Assembly (NCBI RefSeq): GCF_010667655.1
Contig: NZ_WHZU01000017.1
Span: 1 to 57,502 of the forward strand
Source: Bifidobacterium saimiriisciurei
GTDB taxonomy: Bacteria; Actinomycetota; Actinomycetes; Actinomycetales; Bifidobacteriaceae
Reading direction: 5' to 3'
DNA length: 57,502 nt
Part shown: piece by piece, positions 8,076-17,769 of the stretch
Position numbering within the stretch: the stretch's first letter is position 1
Layout of the letters: every line of letters starts with the position of its first letter
Made by a program: the position numbers and the translations under genes
The notes under the pieces: generated by a model
Seen by the model: the letters and a program-made list of their open reading frames with translations, nothing else
The model's database searches: none
Told to the model about the DNA's origin: nothing

Positions 8076-10145
8076 ATGCTTCGTGAATACTCGGTCGATG
8101 TTATTCGCCCTACTACGGAAAAAGACACCATATACTCGTTGCTCGCGCGCCGATTCTCCCGCGACGGCGATGACCTCATCGCGCAGTGGCAGGATGACGA
8201 CACCCGTCAGTGGCATGACGTCACGGCGGCCGAGATGTACCACAGGGTGAGGCAGGTGGCCAAGGGCCTCATGGGCCTTGGCGTCAAAGCCGGAGACAAC
8301 GTCGTCATCTATTCGGCGACCTGCTACCCATGGGGCGTGGTGGACTTCGCATGCGCCGCCATCGGCGCCGTAAGCGTGCCGATATACGAGACCGATTCCT
8401 CCGAACAGACCGCCAACATCGTCACGGACGTCGAGCCGGTGATCGCGTTCGCGGGGGACTACGAGCACGCGCAGACCCTGGAATTGATTCGCAAGCACCG
8501 CGATTCCCTCCGGTACGTGTTCAACTTCAAGGCCGACGGTCTCGATGCGGTGTCGGATTTCGGGGAAGCCGTGTCGGACGCCGATCTGGACGCCGCTATC
8601 GAAGCGGTGAAGGCCGACGATCCGGCGACCATCGTGTACACCTCCGGATCGACGGGGAAGCCGAAGGGGGCGGTGCTGTCGCACCGCAACTTCACCCACA
8701 CCGTGCTCAACGGCTATGAGGTGCTCAACGACATGCTTTTCCAGCCCAGCCGCCTTCTGTTGTTCCTTCCGCTGGCCCACTGCTTCGCCCGATACATCCA
8801 GTACGTCGCCATCGGATCGCATGGCGTGGTCGGATACATTCCCGGAGCCCGTCACCTGCTCGCCGACCTGCGTGGCTTCAAGCCCACGTATCTGCTGGGC
8901 GTTCCCCGCGTGTTCGAGAAGGTGTATAACGCGGCCTCTCAGAAGGCCGGCACCGGCATGCGCGGCCGCATCTTCGCCAATGCGTTCCATCATTTCGTGC
9001 AGTGGTCGAAGGACGAGCAGGACAAGGGGACGCACGGATTCGCCGACCGTATCCGCCACGCCTTCTACATGAGGACCGTCGGCGCGTCCATCCGCTCCGC
9101 CCTCGGGCCGAACCTGAAGTATCTGGCCTGCGGCGGGGCCCCGTTGAACACCGACCTCGCGCATTTCTTCAACGGATTCGACGGCATCACCTTCATCCAG
9201 GGCTATGGCATGACGGAGACGGCGGCGCCGTGCATGGTGAACTTCCAGGACCGCAACGAGATCGGATCCGTCGGGCTCCCCGGGTGCATGGAGGTGAAGC
9301 TGGCCGACGACGACGAACTGATGATTCGCGGGGCGAGCGTGTTCCTCGGCTATTACAAGCAGCCCGAACTGACCAAGGAGGTCCTGGAGCCCGACGGATG
9401 GCTGCACACCGGCGACCTCGCCCGCATAGACGACAACGGATTCACCTTCATCACCGGCCGCAAGAAGGACATCATCATCACCGCCGGCGGCAAGAACGTA
9501 TCACCCGCCCCTCTCGAGGACACCGTCGGAACCTGTCCGATAGTGTCCCACGCCGTGGTCATCGGCGACGGGCGGCCGTTCATCTCCGCGCTGATCGCGC
9601 TGGATCCCGACATGCTGTCGTCGTGGCTCGAATCCCAGGGGCTGGATGCGTCCATGGATGCATCCCAGGTCGCCGACAACGACGCCGTCCGCGCATTGGT
9701 CCAGCAGTACGTCGACCGCGCGAACGCCACGGTGTCCCGTGCCGAGTCCATCCGCAAGTTCGTCATCCTCGACCATGATTTCAATCAGGAGGACGGCACG
9801 CTGACGCCGAGCATGAAGGTGGTCCGCCCCAAGGTGCTCAAGGTCTACGCCGACATGATCGACAAGGTGCTGTACGCCCCCAAGGCCGGCTCGTCCCGGC
9901 CCGCGCCCGCGCTTTCGTCGAAGCAGATCTTCGAACGCGCCTCCGAGACCATCGCCTCCCTGCCGAGCACCAAGGAGGCGAAGGAGATGCTCGACCAGGC
10001 CAAGAGCAACGTCAGCGGTTCCCTGGCCAACGTGTCGAAGAAGCTGCATCAGGCGGACGACCGTGACGAACAGGACGGGGCCTCCGAGCAATCCGATACG
10101 CTTGAGGGCGACGTTCCGAACAACGACAACGACGACAAGGAGTAG
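8076..10145 (+). CDS. long-chain fatty acid-CoA ligase (AMP-forming), paralog 2
   Basis: A 689-residue ANL adenylating enzyme homologous along its length to the protein at 1130-2947. YTSGSTGKPKG lies near residue 188, GYGMTETAAP follows, then HTGDLARID and GRKKDIIITAGGKN. Expected reaction: fatty acid + ATP + CoA to acyl-CoA. Unlike paralog 1 it has an extra tail of roughly 80-90 residues that is helical-looking, then strongly acidic (ending in several N/D/K repeats), which may mediate membrane or protein contacts. The start at 8076 aligns with that of the paralog (MLREYS versus MLKEYT); the upstream sequence suggests a leaderless message. The stop is 6 bases before the GTG of def, whose ribosome binding site overlaps this gene's end, so the two are probably co-transcribed. 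Confidence 0.9.
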   Translation: MLREYSVDVIRPTTEKDTIYSLLARRFSRDGDDLIAQWQDDDTRQWHDVTAAEMYHRVRQVAKGLMGLGVKAGDNVVIYSATCYPWGVVDFACAAIGAVSVPIYETDSSEQTANIVTDVEPVIAFAGDYEHAQTLELIRKHRDSLRYVFNFKADGLDAVSDFGEAVSDADLDAAIEAVKADDPATIVYTSGSTGKPKGAVLSHRNFTHTVLNGYEVLNDMLFQPSRLLLFLPLAHCFARYIQYVAIGSHGVVGYIPGARHLLADLRGFKPTYLLGVPRVFEKVYNAASQKAGTGMRGRIFANAFHHFVQWSKDEQDKGTHGFADRIRHAFYMRTVGASIRSALGPNLKYLACGGAPLNTDLAHFFNGFDGITFIQGYGMTETAAPCMVNFQDRNEIGSVGLPGCMEVKLADDDELMIRGASVFLGYYKQPELTKEVLEPDGWLHTGDLARIDDNGFTFITGRKKDIIITAGGKNVSPAPLEDTVGTCPIVSHAVVIGDGRPFISALIALDPDMLSSWLESQGLDASMDASQVADNDAVRALVQQYVDRANATVSRAESIRKFVILDHDFNQEDGTLTPSMKVVRPKVLKVYADMIDKVLYAPKAGSSRPAPALSSKQIFERASETIASLPSTKEAKEMLDQAKSNVSGSLANVSKKLHQADDRDEQDGASEQSDTLEGDVPNNDNDDKE

Positions 10146-10151
10146 AAGCAA

Positions 10152-10631
10152 GTGGCAATCCGTGAAATCCGCGTGGTACCCGATCCCATCCTCCGTACGC
10201 CCTGCGATCCCATCCGCACCATCACCCCCTCCATCGAGCGCCTCGTGCAGGATCTGCTGGAGACGGTCGACGATCCAGGACGTGCGGGACTTTCCGCCAA
10301 CCAGATCGGGGTGGGCCTGCGTGCGTTCTCGTACAACATCGAAGGCAAGATCGGCTACATTCTCAACCCGGTGATCGAGGAGACGAGGGGCGAGCAGTAT
10401 GGCGACGAGGGATGCCTCTCCGTTCCCGGGCTGTGGTACAAGACGCGTCGCGCCGATTACGCCCGCGTGTCCGGCATCGACCTCGACGGCAGGCCGGTGA
10501 CGTTGGAGGGAAGCGGCCTCATGGGGCGTATGCTGCAGCACGAGTGCGACCATCTGGACGGACATGTGTACCTCGACCGTTTGGAGAAGGAGGAGCGTCG
10601 CGAGGCCCTTCGCATGATGCGTTCGCGCTGA
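10152..10631 (+). CDS. def: peptide deformylase
   Basis: A 159-residue metalloenzyme that removes the formyl group from the initiator methionine of new proteins at the ribosome exit. All three family motifs are present: GLSANQIG (from residue 46), EGCLSVPG with metal ligand Cys88, and HECDH with His130, Glu131 and His134. Start is GTG at 10152, with AAGGAG overlapping the stop of the upstream ligase gene. The translation genes rpsB and tsf follow after a separate promoter and leader. Confidence 0.95.
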   Translation: MAIREIRVVPDPILRTPCDPIRTITPSIERLVQDLLETVDDPGRAGLSANQIGVGLRAFSYNIEGKIGYILNPVIEETRGEQYGDEGCLSVPGLWYKTRRADYARVSGIDLDGRPVTLEGSGLMGRMLQHECDHLDGHVYLDRLEKEERREALRMMRSR

Positions 10632-10642
10632 CCGCCGGAATG

Positions 10643-10835
10643 TGGTAGACTGAAAAATCGCGTGCCAATCGGCCTTGGTCGCAGTCGCAGGTGAACAGGG
10701 CCACCATCATCATTCCCAATCCGGCACGCGAAAAACGCGTCATGTCGGCGACGGTCTGTGTCGGTCGGCCTTCCTCGGGGAAGGTTGCACGCAGACGCGC
10801 ATGACCAGGCAACAACCGACAGAAAGGTATATGGC
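10643..10835 (+). promoter_or_regulatory. rpsB promoter and structured leader
   Basis: TG-G-TAGACT at 10643-10651 is an extended -10 element. It predicts a start near 10658 and an untranslated leader of about 178 bases before the rpsB ATG. CGCGTGCC (10659-10666) pairs with GGCACGCG (10723-10730), closing a ~70-base domain right at the 5' end. Ribosomal protein S2 autoregulates rpsB-tsf through its leader in other bacteria (established). That this leader does the same is inference. Confidence 0.55.
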
Positions 10836-11657
10836 ATGGCACAGATCACCATGAGCCAGATGCTCAAGGCTGGCGTTCATTTCGGTCATCAGACCCGTCG
10901 TTGGAACCCCAAGATGAAGCAGTACATCTTGATGGAGCGCAACGGCATCCACATCATCAACCTGTTCAAGTCCCTCGACCTGATCGACAAGGCCTATGAC
11001 TTCATCAAGGCCACCGTTGCCCACAACGGCACCGTTCTGTTCGTCGGCACCAAGAAGCAGGCCGCCGAAGCGATCGCCGAGCAGGCCACCCGCGTCAACA
11101 TGCCGTACGTCTCCGAGCGCTGGCTCGGCGGCATGCTCACCAACTTCCAGACCGTTTCCAAGCGCGTCGCCCGCATGAAGGAGCTCGAGGAGATGGACTT
11201 CTCCGACGTGCACGCCTCCGGTCTGACGAAGAAGGAACTGCTGCTGCTCGAGCGCGAAAAGGACAAGCTGGTCAAGCAGCTTGGCGGTATCCGCAACATG
11301 AACCGCACCCCCTCCGCTCTGTTCGTCGTCGACATCAACAAGGAGTCCCTGGCCGTCGAGGAAGCCCACAAGCTTCACATCCCGGTCGTGGCCCTCGTCG
11401 ACACCAACACCGACCCCGACCTCGTCGACTACCCGATTCCGGCCAACGATGACGCCATCCGCGCCGTCGAGCTGCTGACCACCCTGATGGCCGACGCCGT
11501 CGCCGACGGTCTGCTGGAGCGTTCCGGCAAGGCCTCCGACAAGGGCGCTGACAAGGGCGAGGCCCAGCCGCTGCCCGAGTGGGAAACCGAACTGCTGAAG
11601 CAGGGTGACGCCGAGGCCGCCGCCGAGCCGAAGGCCGAAGAGGCCAAGGCCGAGTGA
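10836..11657 (+). CDS. rpsB: 30S ribosomal protein S2
   Basis: A 273-residue S2 protein, beginning [30 protein letters not shown] as in all bacteria, with the conserved NFQTVSKRV and [19 protein letters not shown] segments. It binds late on the 30S head/body junction and is needed for bS1 docking where S1 exists. The C-terminus has an Ala/Glu/Lys-rich extension of about 35 residues, common in Actinobacteria. Start ATG 10836 has AGAAAGG upstream. tsf follows after 99 bases containing two small hairpins (11668-11694 and 11711-11730), which may tune expression between the genes. Confidence 0.97.
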   Translation: MAQITMSQMLKAGVHFGHQTRRWNPKMKQYILMERNGIHIINLFKSLDLIDKAYDFIKATVAHNGTVLFVGTKKQAAEAIAEQATRVNMPYVSERWLGGMLTNFQTVSKRVARMKELEEMDFSDVHASGLTKKELLLLEREKDKLVKQLGGIRNMNRTPSALFVVDINKESLAVEEAHKLHIPVVALVDTNTDPDLVDYPIPANDDAIRAVELLTTLMADAVADGLLERSGKASDKGADKGEAQPLPEWETELLKQGDAEAAAEPKAEEAKAE

Positions 11658-11756
11658 CCTGATGTTCAGCCGTCCGCCAAAAAGGGGACGGCTGATGTCT
11701 ATGATGATAGCGACCGTGACAACACGGTCGCACATGTATTGAGGAGACAACTAGCT

Positions 11757-12608
11757 ATGGCAAAGATCACCGCCGCTCTCATCAAGCAGGTTCGTGAAGA
11801 CACCGGTGCCGGCATGATGGACGTCAAGAAGGCTCTTACCGAGGCTGAAGGTGACGTCGCCCGCGCCAAGGAAATCATCCGCGCCAAGGGCATCCAGGCC
11901 GCCGGTAAGCGTGAAGGCCGCAAGGCCCAGGAAGGCACCATCGCCTCCACCGTGGTCGACTCCGCCAATGGTCAGGTCGGCTACGCGGCCGAGCTGAACT
12001 CCGAGACCGACTTCGTGGCCAAGACCCCGAAGTTCGTGGAGTTCGCCGACGGCATCCTCGCCGACGCCGTCAAGGCCGAGGCCGCCGACGCCGACGCCGT
12101 GCTTGCGGCCGCCGCCGAGGACGGCACCGTCAAGGAGGCCATCGAAGAGGCCGCCGCCCTGTTCGGCGAGCACGTCAAGCTTGGCCAGTACGCCAAGATC
12201 GAAGGCCCGCATGTCGAGGTCTACGCCCACAAGAAGTCCGCCGAGATGCCGCCGAGCATCGTGGCCATGATCGCCACCGACGAAGCCGGTGCCGCCGTGG
12301 CTCATGAGGCCGCCCTGCAGATCTCCGCCATGGACCCGAAGTGGCTGACCCGCGAGGACGTCCCGGCCGAAGTCGTCGAGTCCGAGCGCCGCGTCGCCAC
12401 CGAGAAGTCCCTGGCCGAAGGCAAGCCCGAGAAGATCGTTCCCAAGATTGTCGAAGGCCGTCTCAACGCCTTCTTCAAGGACAACGTCCTTCTTGAGCAG
12501 CAGTTCGTCAAGGACCCGTCCAAGAAGGTCGGCGACCTGTTCAAGGAAGTCGGCGGCAAGGCCTTCGGCTTCGTCCGCATCGAGGTCGGCAAGGGCGAGG
12601 AAGACTGA
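11757..12608 (+). CDS. tsf: elongation factor Ts
   Basis: A 283-residue EF-Ts, the nucleotide exchange factor that recycles EF-Tu-GDP during elongation. The N-terminal UBA-like segment (ITAALIKQVREDTGAGMMDVKKAL) carries the diagnostic TGAGMMD motif, and ELNSETDFVA follows. GAGGAGA lies upstream of the ATG. A strong terminator at 12629 separates the rpsB-tsf unit from pyrH. Confidence 0.97.
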   Translation: MAKITAALIKQVREDTGAGMMDVKKALTEAEGDVARAKEIIRAKGIQAAGKREGRKAQEGTIASTVVDSANGQVGYAAELNSETDFVAKTPKFVEFADGILADAVKAEAADADAVLAAAAEDGTVKEAIEEAAALFGEHVKLGQYAKIEGPHVEVYAHKKSAEMPPSIVAMIATDEAGAAVAHEAALQISAMDPKWLTREDVPAEVVESERRVATEKSLAEGKPEKIVPKIVEGRLNAFFKDNVLLEQQFVKDPSKKVGDLFKEVGGKAFGFVRIEVGKGEED

Positions 12609-12628
12609 TTTCCACCTGCTGACATAAC

Positions 12629-12666
12629 GGGAAAGGCGAATCCGCTCCGGTGGATTCGCCTTTCCC
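12629..12666 (+). terminator. intrinsic terminator after tsf
   Basis: A perfect 15-bp stem (GGGAAAGGCGAATCC with its complement) and an 8-base loop, 20 bases after the tsf stop codon. Confidence 0.88.
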
Positions 12667-12760
12667 TTATATTGGGGGCGTCGATTGCCGTTCCGCCCTC
12701 GTATTGTCAGTAATCGCCGTTACCATGGATACGGTTTTTTTAAGAGACGAAAGGTGTCAC

Positions 12761-13525
12761 ATGGCTGACAACTGTTCCAAGGACCTGAACGACCAGCAGC
12801 GTAGCTCGCGAAGGGTATTGCTGAAGCTTTCCGGAGAGGCGTTCGGCGGAGGCCACGTCGGCATCGATCCCGTCGTGGTGCGTCGAATCGCCGGGGAGAT
12901 CGCCGTCGCCGTGAAGCACGGCGTACAGGTCGCCATCGTCGTCGGTGGCGGCAACTTCTTCCGAGGCGCCGAACTGCAGCAGGCGGGCATCGACCGTTCG
13001 CGAGGCGACTACATGGGCATGCTCGGCACGGTGATGAACTGCCTCGCGCTTCAGGACTTCCTGGAACAGGAGGGGCAGGCGACCCGTGTCCAGTCGGCCA
13101 TCCAGATGACCCAGGTCACCGAACCCTACATCCCGCTCAAGGCGATTCGCCATCTGGAAAAGGGACGTGTCGTGGTGTTCGGCGCGGGAGCGGGCATGCC
13201 GTACTTCTCCACCGATACCGTGTCCATCCAGCGCGCCCTGGAAATCCACTGCTCCGAGGTTCTGATGGGCAAGAACGGCGTGGACGGCGTATACACCTCC
13301 GATCCCCGCAAGGATGCCGAGGCCAAGATGTTCACCCGTCTGAGCTACAACCGCGCGCTTGTCGACAATCTTGCGGTGATGGACGCCTCGGCCCTCTCCA
13401 TGGCCAGGGACAACACGCTGCCGATTCGCGTGTTCGGCCTCGAGGAGCCCGGCAATGTCACCAGGGCCCTGGAGGGTGAGACCATCGGCACGCTGGTGAG
13501 CGCGGTCGATTCGGTAACGAAGTAA
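12761..13525 (+). CDS. pyrH: UMP kinase
   Basis: A 254-residue bacterial UMP kinase of the amino-acid kinase family, converting UMP to UDP with [15 protein letters not shown] (N-terminal phosphate loop), [21 protein letters not shown] and [12 protein letters not shown] are family hallmarks. There is an N-terminal extension of ~18 residues before the core. The ATG at 12761 has a GAAAGG site; in-frame codons further upstream overlap the tsf terminator and are unlikely. It is followed by frr, the usual bacterial order. Confidence 0.95.
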   Translation: MADNCSKDLNDQQRSSRRVLLKLSGEAFGGGHVGIDPVVVRRIAGEIAVAVKHGVQVAIVVGGGNFFRGAELQQAGIDRSRGDYMGMLGTVMNCLALQDFLEQEGQATRVQSAIQMTQVTEPYIPLKAIRHLEKGRVVVFGAGAGMPYFSTDTVSIQRALEIHCSEVLMGKNGVDGVYTSDPRKDAEAKMFTRLSYNRALVDNLAVMDASALSMARDNTLPIRVFGLEEPGNVTRALEGETIGTLVSAVDSVTK

Positions 13526-13605
13526 TATAAGGCAGGACATCTTCCCCGGAACAAGGAAGTTCGGCCGTGCGGCGTCCGCCGCACGGCATCGTCAAAAGGA
13601 GAATT

Positions 13606-14160
13606 ATGGCAGCAATCATTGATCAGGCCACGGCCCAGATGAACAAGACCGTCGAGTCCACGAAGGAGAACTTCGCTGGAATCCGCACCGGTCGCGCGAA
13701 CCCCGCGTTGCTGAACGGCATCGTCGTCGACTACTACGGCGCCCCGACCCCGCTGAAGCAGATGGCCACCATCGGCGTTCCCGAGCCGCGCACCCTTGCC
13801 ATCACCCCGTTTGACGTCACCCAGGCCTCGGCGGTCGAGAAGGCGCTGCGTGATTCCGATCTGGGCGTCAACCCGAACCGTGACGGCAACGTCATCCGCA
13901 TCACCCTGCCCGAGCTGACCGAGGACCGACGCAAGGAGTACGTCAAGCTGGCCAAGGGCAAGGCGGAGGACGGCAAGGTCGCCATCCGCAACATCCGACG
14001 CAAGACCAAGGAGTCCATCGAGGCCTCCGTCAAGGACGGCGATATGGGCGAGGACGAGGGCAATCGTCTGCAGAAGGAGCTCGACAAGGTGACCAAGAAG
14101 ATCTCCGACGAGATCGACGCCCTCTTCGCCGGCAAGGAAAAGGAAATCCTCGAGGTCTGA
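13606..14160 (+). CDS. frr: ribosome recycling factor
   Basis: A 184-residue protein that with EF-G splits post-termination ribosomes. IRTGRANPALL, the YYGAPTPLKQ turn and the C-terminal three-helix bundle segment are typical, as is the length. AAAAGGAGAA precedes the ATG. A 10-bp stem hairpin (13564-13587) without a T-tract lies between pyrH and frr, so read-through from pyrH is expected. Confidence 0.97.
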   Translation: MAAIIDQATAQMNKTVESTKENFAGIRTGRANPALLNGIVVDYYGAPTPLKQMATIGVPEPRTLAITPFDVTQASAVEKALRDSDLGVNPNRDGNVIRITLPELTEDRRKEYVKLAKGKAEDGKVAIRNIRRKTKESIEASVKDGDMGEDEGNRLQKELDKVTKKISDEIDALFAGKEKEILEV

Positions 14161-14183
14161 GCCAGTTCAGACGGAACAACGCA

Positions 14184-15167
14184 ATGAGTAGGTCAAAGCG
14201 CAAGGAAGAGGCCGAGGAGGCCATCGATTCGATCAACAAGCGGACGGGACGGAACATGCCCCAGGCCATCGGCACCGGTGTAGTGCTGGTGGCCATCATC
14301 CTGGCCGCTCTCATGATCAACATCGATGTGTTCGTCGGCCTCATCGTTGTTTTCATGGTGCTGGCCCTGTGGGAGCTGCGCGTAGATTTCGCCACGGTGG
14401 GCATCCGAATCCCCGTATTGGCGCTGTGGGTGTCGTCGACCATCATCCTGATCGCCACATATGCCATAGAGGACCATGTCCTGGCGATGTGCATCGGCAC
14501 GGCGCTGGCGCTGCCGTATGTGGCGCTTGCGGCGTCCACGCGGCTGAGCGTGGTGGGCCGCCGTGTCTCGATGGCGGTCGCCAACAAGCTCTCGCACGCG
14601 GATGCGGACATGCGTGAGAAGTCGTCGTTCAACATGCAGGATGACGGCAGGCACGTTCCCCGGTTCACCAATGTGGCTGTCTCCCTGTTCGTGGTGCTGT
14701 ACGTGCCCTTCCTCGCGGGATTCATCGTGCTCCCGCTCACATGGGAGCATCCGGTCGCGCACGCCTTCCTCATGGTGTTCGTTCCCGCCCTGGGCGATAT
14801 CGGCGGTCTTGTCTTCGGCGCATGGATGGGCAGGCACAAGCTGTCGCCGCGCATATCGCCGAAGAAGTCCGTTGAAGGCCTTCTGGGCTCCATCCTATTC
14901 TGCTTCGTCGGTGCGCTGGTGATATTCCTGGTCACCTATGACCGTACGATGTGGGTTTCGCATTGGTGGGTTCCCGTGCTGTTCGGCGTCATGATCGGCA
15001 TCGTGGGCACGTTCGGCGATTTGTGCGCCTCCATGCTCAAGCGCGACCTTGGCATCAAGGACATGGGGCATCTTCTCAAAGGGCATGGCGGCGTCCTGGA
15101 CCGCGTCGACTCCATCCTGATGGCGGCGCCGTTCATCTGCGCCGTCCTGGCGATGGTCGGCCTATAG
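14184..15167 (+). CDS. cdsA: phosphatidate cytidylyltransferase
   Basis: A 327-residue integral membrane enzyme making CDP-diacylglycerol from phosphatidate and CTP, the branch point for all phospholipids. A charged cytosolic N-terminus (~35 residues) is followed by about eight hydrophobic segments. The C-terminal signature is visible: SMLKRDLGIKDMGHLLKGHGG followed by LDRVDS. Order frr-cdsA-rlmN is usual in Actinobacteria. It supplies the substrate for the CDP-alcohol phosphatidyltransferase at 25481. Confidence 0.95.
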   Translation: MSRSKRKEEAEEAIDSINKRTGRNMPQAIGTGVVLVAIILAALMINIDVFVGLIVVFMVLALWELRVDFATVGIRIPVLALWVSSTIILIATYAIEDHVLAMCIGTALALPYVALAASTRLSVVGRRVSMAVANKLSHADADMREKSSFNMQDDGRHVPRFTNVAVSLFVVLYVPFLAGFIVLPLTWEHPVAHAFLMVFVPALGDIGGLVFGAWMGRHKLSPRISPKKSVEGLLGSILFCFVGALVIFLVTYDRTMWVSHWWVPVLFGVMIGIVGTFGDLCASMLKRDLGIKDMGHLLKGHGGVLDRVDSILMAAPFICAVLAMVGL

Positions 15168-15212
15168 CGATAACGGGTATCTGACGACGACAACGACGCG
15201 GGAGGGCGAACG

Positions 15213-16385
15213 ATGAGCGAACAGATTGAAACAGGCATCACCGAAGGCGGACGCTTGGGCGCGTTCCGCGACATACTGGCCAAGGACCACGCCCGACGAG
15301 GCAAGCCGCCGGTCCATTTCGCGGATATGACTCCTGAGGAGCGCGTGGAACGGGTGCAGGCCCTCGGCCTTCCCAAATTCCGCGCCAAGCAGCTTGCCAA
15401 CCACTATTTCTCCCGTCTGAGCGTGAACCCGGACGATTTCACGGATTTCCCGGCGTCGCGAAGGCAGGACGCGGTCGATGCGTTCTTCCCCGTGTTGATC
15501 GAGCCGCTGCTGAGACAGGTCGCCGACCAGGGCACGACCGTGAAGACCCTGTGGAAGCTCTTCGACGGTTCGCGCATCGAATCCGTTCTCATGCGATATC
15601 CGACCCGTACCACGCTGTGCATCTCCAGTCAGGTGGGATGCGGCATGGGATGCCCGTTCTGCGCGACCGGCAAGCTCGGTCTCACCCGCAACATGTCGAC
15701 GGGGGAGATACTCGAGCAGGTGCGGGTCGCCGCCAAGGCGATGCGTGACGGCGATGTCGCCGGAGGCCCCGGACGGTTGAGCAACGTCGTGTTCATGGGA
15801 ATGGGGGAGCCCATGGGCAACTACCGTTCGGTACTGTCGGCCATCCGGCAGATCAGCGCCCAGCCGCCTGAGGGGTTCGGCATCTCGGCGCGAAATATCA
15901 CGGTCTCCACGGTCGGCGTGGTCCCCGGCATCAAAAAGCTTGCCGCGGAGGGCATTCCCGTCCGCCTGGCGGTGTCGCTCCACGCCCCCAACGACAAGCT
16001 CCGTGACGAGCTTGTGCCGATGAACCGCCGTTTCGACACCACGCAGGTCCTCGATGCCGCGCATGACTACTATCTTGCATCCAAGCGTCGCGTCAGCATC
16101 GAATACGCCCTGATGCGGGGCATCAACGACCAGGCGGTTCACGCCCGTCAGCTGGCGAACCGTCTGAACCATTACGGCGACAACTGGGCGCATGTCAACC
16201 CCATTCCGCTCAATCCCATCGAGGGGTCGCGTTGGACGGCCTCCGACCCGGAGGATGAACGCATATTCCTGGACATCCTGCACAAGGCCGGCATCACCGC
16301 CACCCTGCGCGATACGCGCGGTTCGGACATCGACGGCGCCTGCGGTCAGCTCGCGGCGAAGGAACAGCTCTCCAGCGCGTCGTAA
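15213..16385 (+). CDS. rlmN: 23S rRNA/tRNA adenine-C2 methyltransferase, radical SAM
   Basis: A 390-residue radical-SAM enzyme that methylates A2503 of 23S rRNA and A37 of some tRNAs. The CxxxCxxC cluster site is Cys143, Cys147, Cys150 (GCGMGCPFCATG). VFMGMGEPMGNY binds SAM, and the C-terminal RGSDIDGACGQL carries the catalytic Cys. An N-terminal extension of ~30 residues precedes the core. Start ATG 15213 has GGGAGGG upstream. It follows cdsA by 45 bases. Confidence 0.95.
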   Translation: MSEQIETGITEGGRLGAFRDILAKDHARRGKPPVHFADMTPEERVERVQALGLPKFRAKQLANHYFSRLSVNPDDFTDFPASRRQDAVDAFFPVLIEPLLRQVADQGTTVKTLWKLFDGSRIESVLMRYPTRTTLCISSQVGCGMGCPFCATGKLGLTRNMSTGEILEQVRVAAKAMRDGDVAGGPGRLSNVVFMGMGEPMGNYRSVLSAIRQISAQPPEGFGISARNITVSTVGVVPGIKKLAAEGIPVRLAVSLHAPNDKLRDELVPMNRRFDTTQVLDAAHDYYLASKRRVSIEYALMRGINDQAVHARQLANRLNHYGDNWAHVNPIPLNPIEGSRWTASDPEDERIFLDILHKAGITATLRDTRGSDIDGACGQLAAKEQLSSAS

Positions 16386-16467
16386 TCAAAGCGTCGTCAA
16401 GTGACGTTACCCTGTTGCTAGTGCGCAGACGCTGCACTATGTATGACTCATGCAAAAAGGGGTGAAC

Positions 16468-17238
16468 ATGTCGCTGGCGGTAAGGGTGATACCGTGTTTG
16501 GATGTTGACGCGGGACGTGTGGTGAAGGGCGTCCATTTCGAGAATCTCCGGGATGCCGGCGATCCCGTGGAACTGGCCGCCGAATACTATCGTCAGGGAG
16601 CGGACGAACTGACCTTCCTCGATGTGACGGCCTCGAGCTCCCATCGCCAGACCATGTATGACGTGGTGCGTCGCACCGCCGAGGAGCTTTTCATCCCTCT
16701 GACGGTGGGGGGCGGCGTCCGCACCGTCGATGACGTCGACATGCTGTTGCGTTGCGGTGCGGACAAGGTGGGCGTCAATACCGCGGCCATCAACAACCCC
16801 CAGATGATCAGCGACGTCTCGACCAGATTCGGGCGCCAGGTGCTGGTGCTTTCCGTCGATGCGCGGCGTGAGCGGGGCGAGCAGCACACCAGATCCGGCT
16901 TTGAGGTCACCACCATGGGCGGCCGCAAGTCCACGGGCATCGACGCCCTATGGTGGGTGAAGCGGGCCGAGCAGCTCGGCGCCGGCGAGATCCTCCTCAA
17001 TTCCATGGACGCCGACGGGACGAAGAACGGCTTCGACCTCGAGATGATTGAAAAAGTGCGCAACGAGGTATCCATCCCCATCATCGCCAGCGGCGGGGCG
17101 GGCAAGGCCGAGGACTTCCCTCCGGCCATCGCGGCCGGCGCCGATGCGGTGCTGGCCGCATCCGTATTCCACTTCGGCCAGGTCACCATCCCCGAAGTCA
17201 AGGCGGAACTTGCCAAGCACGGGTATGCCGTCCGTTAG
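16468..17238 (+). CDS. hisF: imidazole glycerol phosphate synthase, cyclase subunit
   Basis: A 256-residue (beta/alpha)8 barrel protein. With HisH it makes imidazole glycerol phosphate and AICAR from PRFAR and ammonia. Its start ([21 protein letters not shown]) and [12 protein letters not shown] segment are standard, and both catalytic Asp sites are present (CLDVD near the N-terminus and MDADGTKNG in the second half). AAAAGGGGTG precedes ATG 16468. The other barrel gene hisA and hisH are not in the window; his genes are scattered here (hisF, hisI, hisE, hisG). AICAR released here is consumed by PurH (42180). Confidence 0.95.
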   Translation: MSLAVRVIPCLDVDAGRVVKGVHFENLRDAGDPVELAAEYYRQGADELTFLDVTASSSHRQTMYDVVRRTAEELFIPLTVGGGVRTVDDVDMLLRCGADKVGVNTAAINNPQMISDVSTRFGRQVLVLSVDARRERGEQHTRSGFEVTTMGGRKSTGIDALWWVKRAEQLGAGEILLNSMDADGTKNGFDLEMIEKVRNEVSIPIIASGGAGKAEDFPPAIAAGADAVLAASVFHFGQVTIPEVKAELAKHGYAVR

Positions 17239-17352
17239 CGTCCGATAGACGGTCCATACGGCGCAAACACGTCCCGATTGTGCGACCGTAGGATGGGGAA
17301 ACGGACTTTCCACGCACGTTCATGCGTATCGTGCACAAGGTGATAACGAGGA

Positions 17353-17769
17353 ATGACGACAACAATGCAGGAAACATATGATAACGCCACGAAACTCGAT
17401 CCAGGCATCGCGCGGCGTCTGAAGAAGGACGCCAAGGGCCTCGTCGCCGCTGTCATCCAGCAGTATGACACGAAGCAGGTGCTGATGGTCGGCTACATGA
17501 ACGAGGAGGCGCTGCGCCGGACCCTGACCAGCGGCCGTGTCACGTTCTGGTCCCGATCCCGTCAGGAATACTGGCGCAAGGGGGACACCTCCGGCCACGT
17601 GCAGTATGTGAAAGCGGTGTCCCTGGATTGCGACGGAGATGCGCTTCTGGTCGAGGTCGACCAGGTGGGTGCCGCCTGCCATACCGGCAAGCGCTCCTGT
17701 TTCGATGAGGGCGGTCCGCTGCCTGTCGTCGTTGGACATCGGACGGCACATCAGAAGGAGGACGAGTGA
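17353..17769 (+). CDS. hisI: phosphoribosyl-AMP cyclohydrolase
   Basis: A 138-residue enzyme opening the adenine ring of PR-AMP in histidine synthesis, active as a zinc dimer. [36 protein letters not shown] is the family core; the metal Asp/Cys set appears in [16 protein letters not shown] and CHTGKRSCF. It is a stand-alone HisI domain; HisE is a separate gene at 24268. Its stop codon overlaps the trpE start (TGATG), so hisI and trpE are translationally coupled. Confidence 0.95.
   Translation: MTTTMQETYDNATKLDPGIARRLKKDAKGLVAAVIQQYDTKQVLMVGYMNEEALRRTLTSGRVTFWSRSRQEYWRKGDTSGHVQYVKAVSLDCDGDALLVEVDQVGAACHTGKRSCFDEGGPLPVVVGHRTAHQKEDE

Noticed and set aside
16386..16467. Histidine or tryptophan leader peptide with runs of His or Trp codons
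   Set aside because: No short frame with His or Trp codon runs lies before hisF, trpE or the TrpC-TrpB gene.
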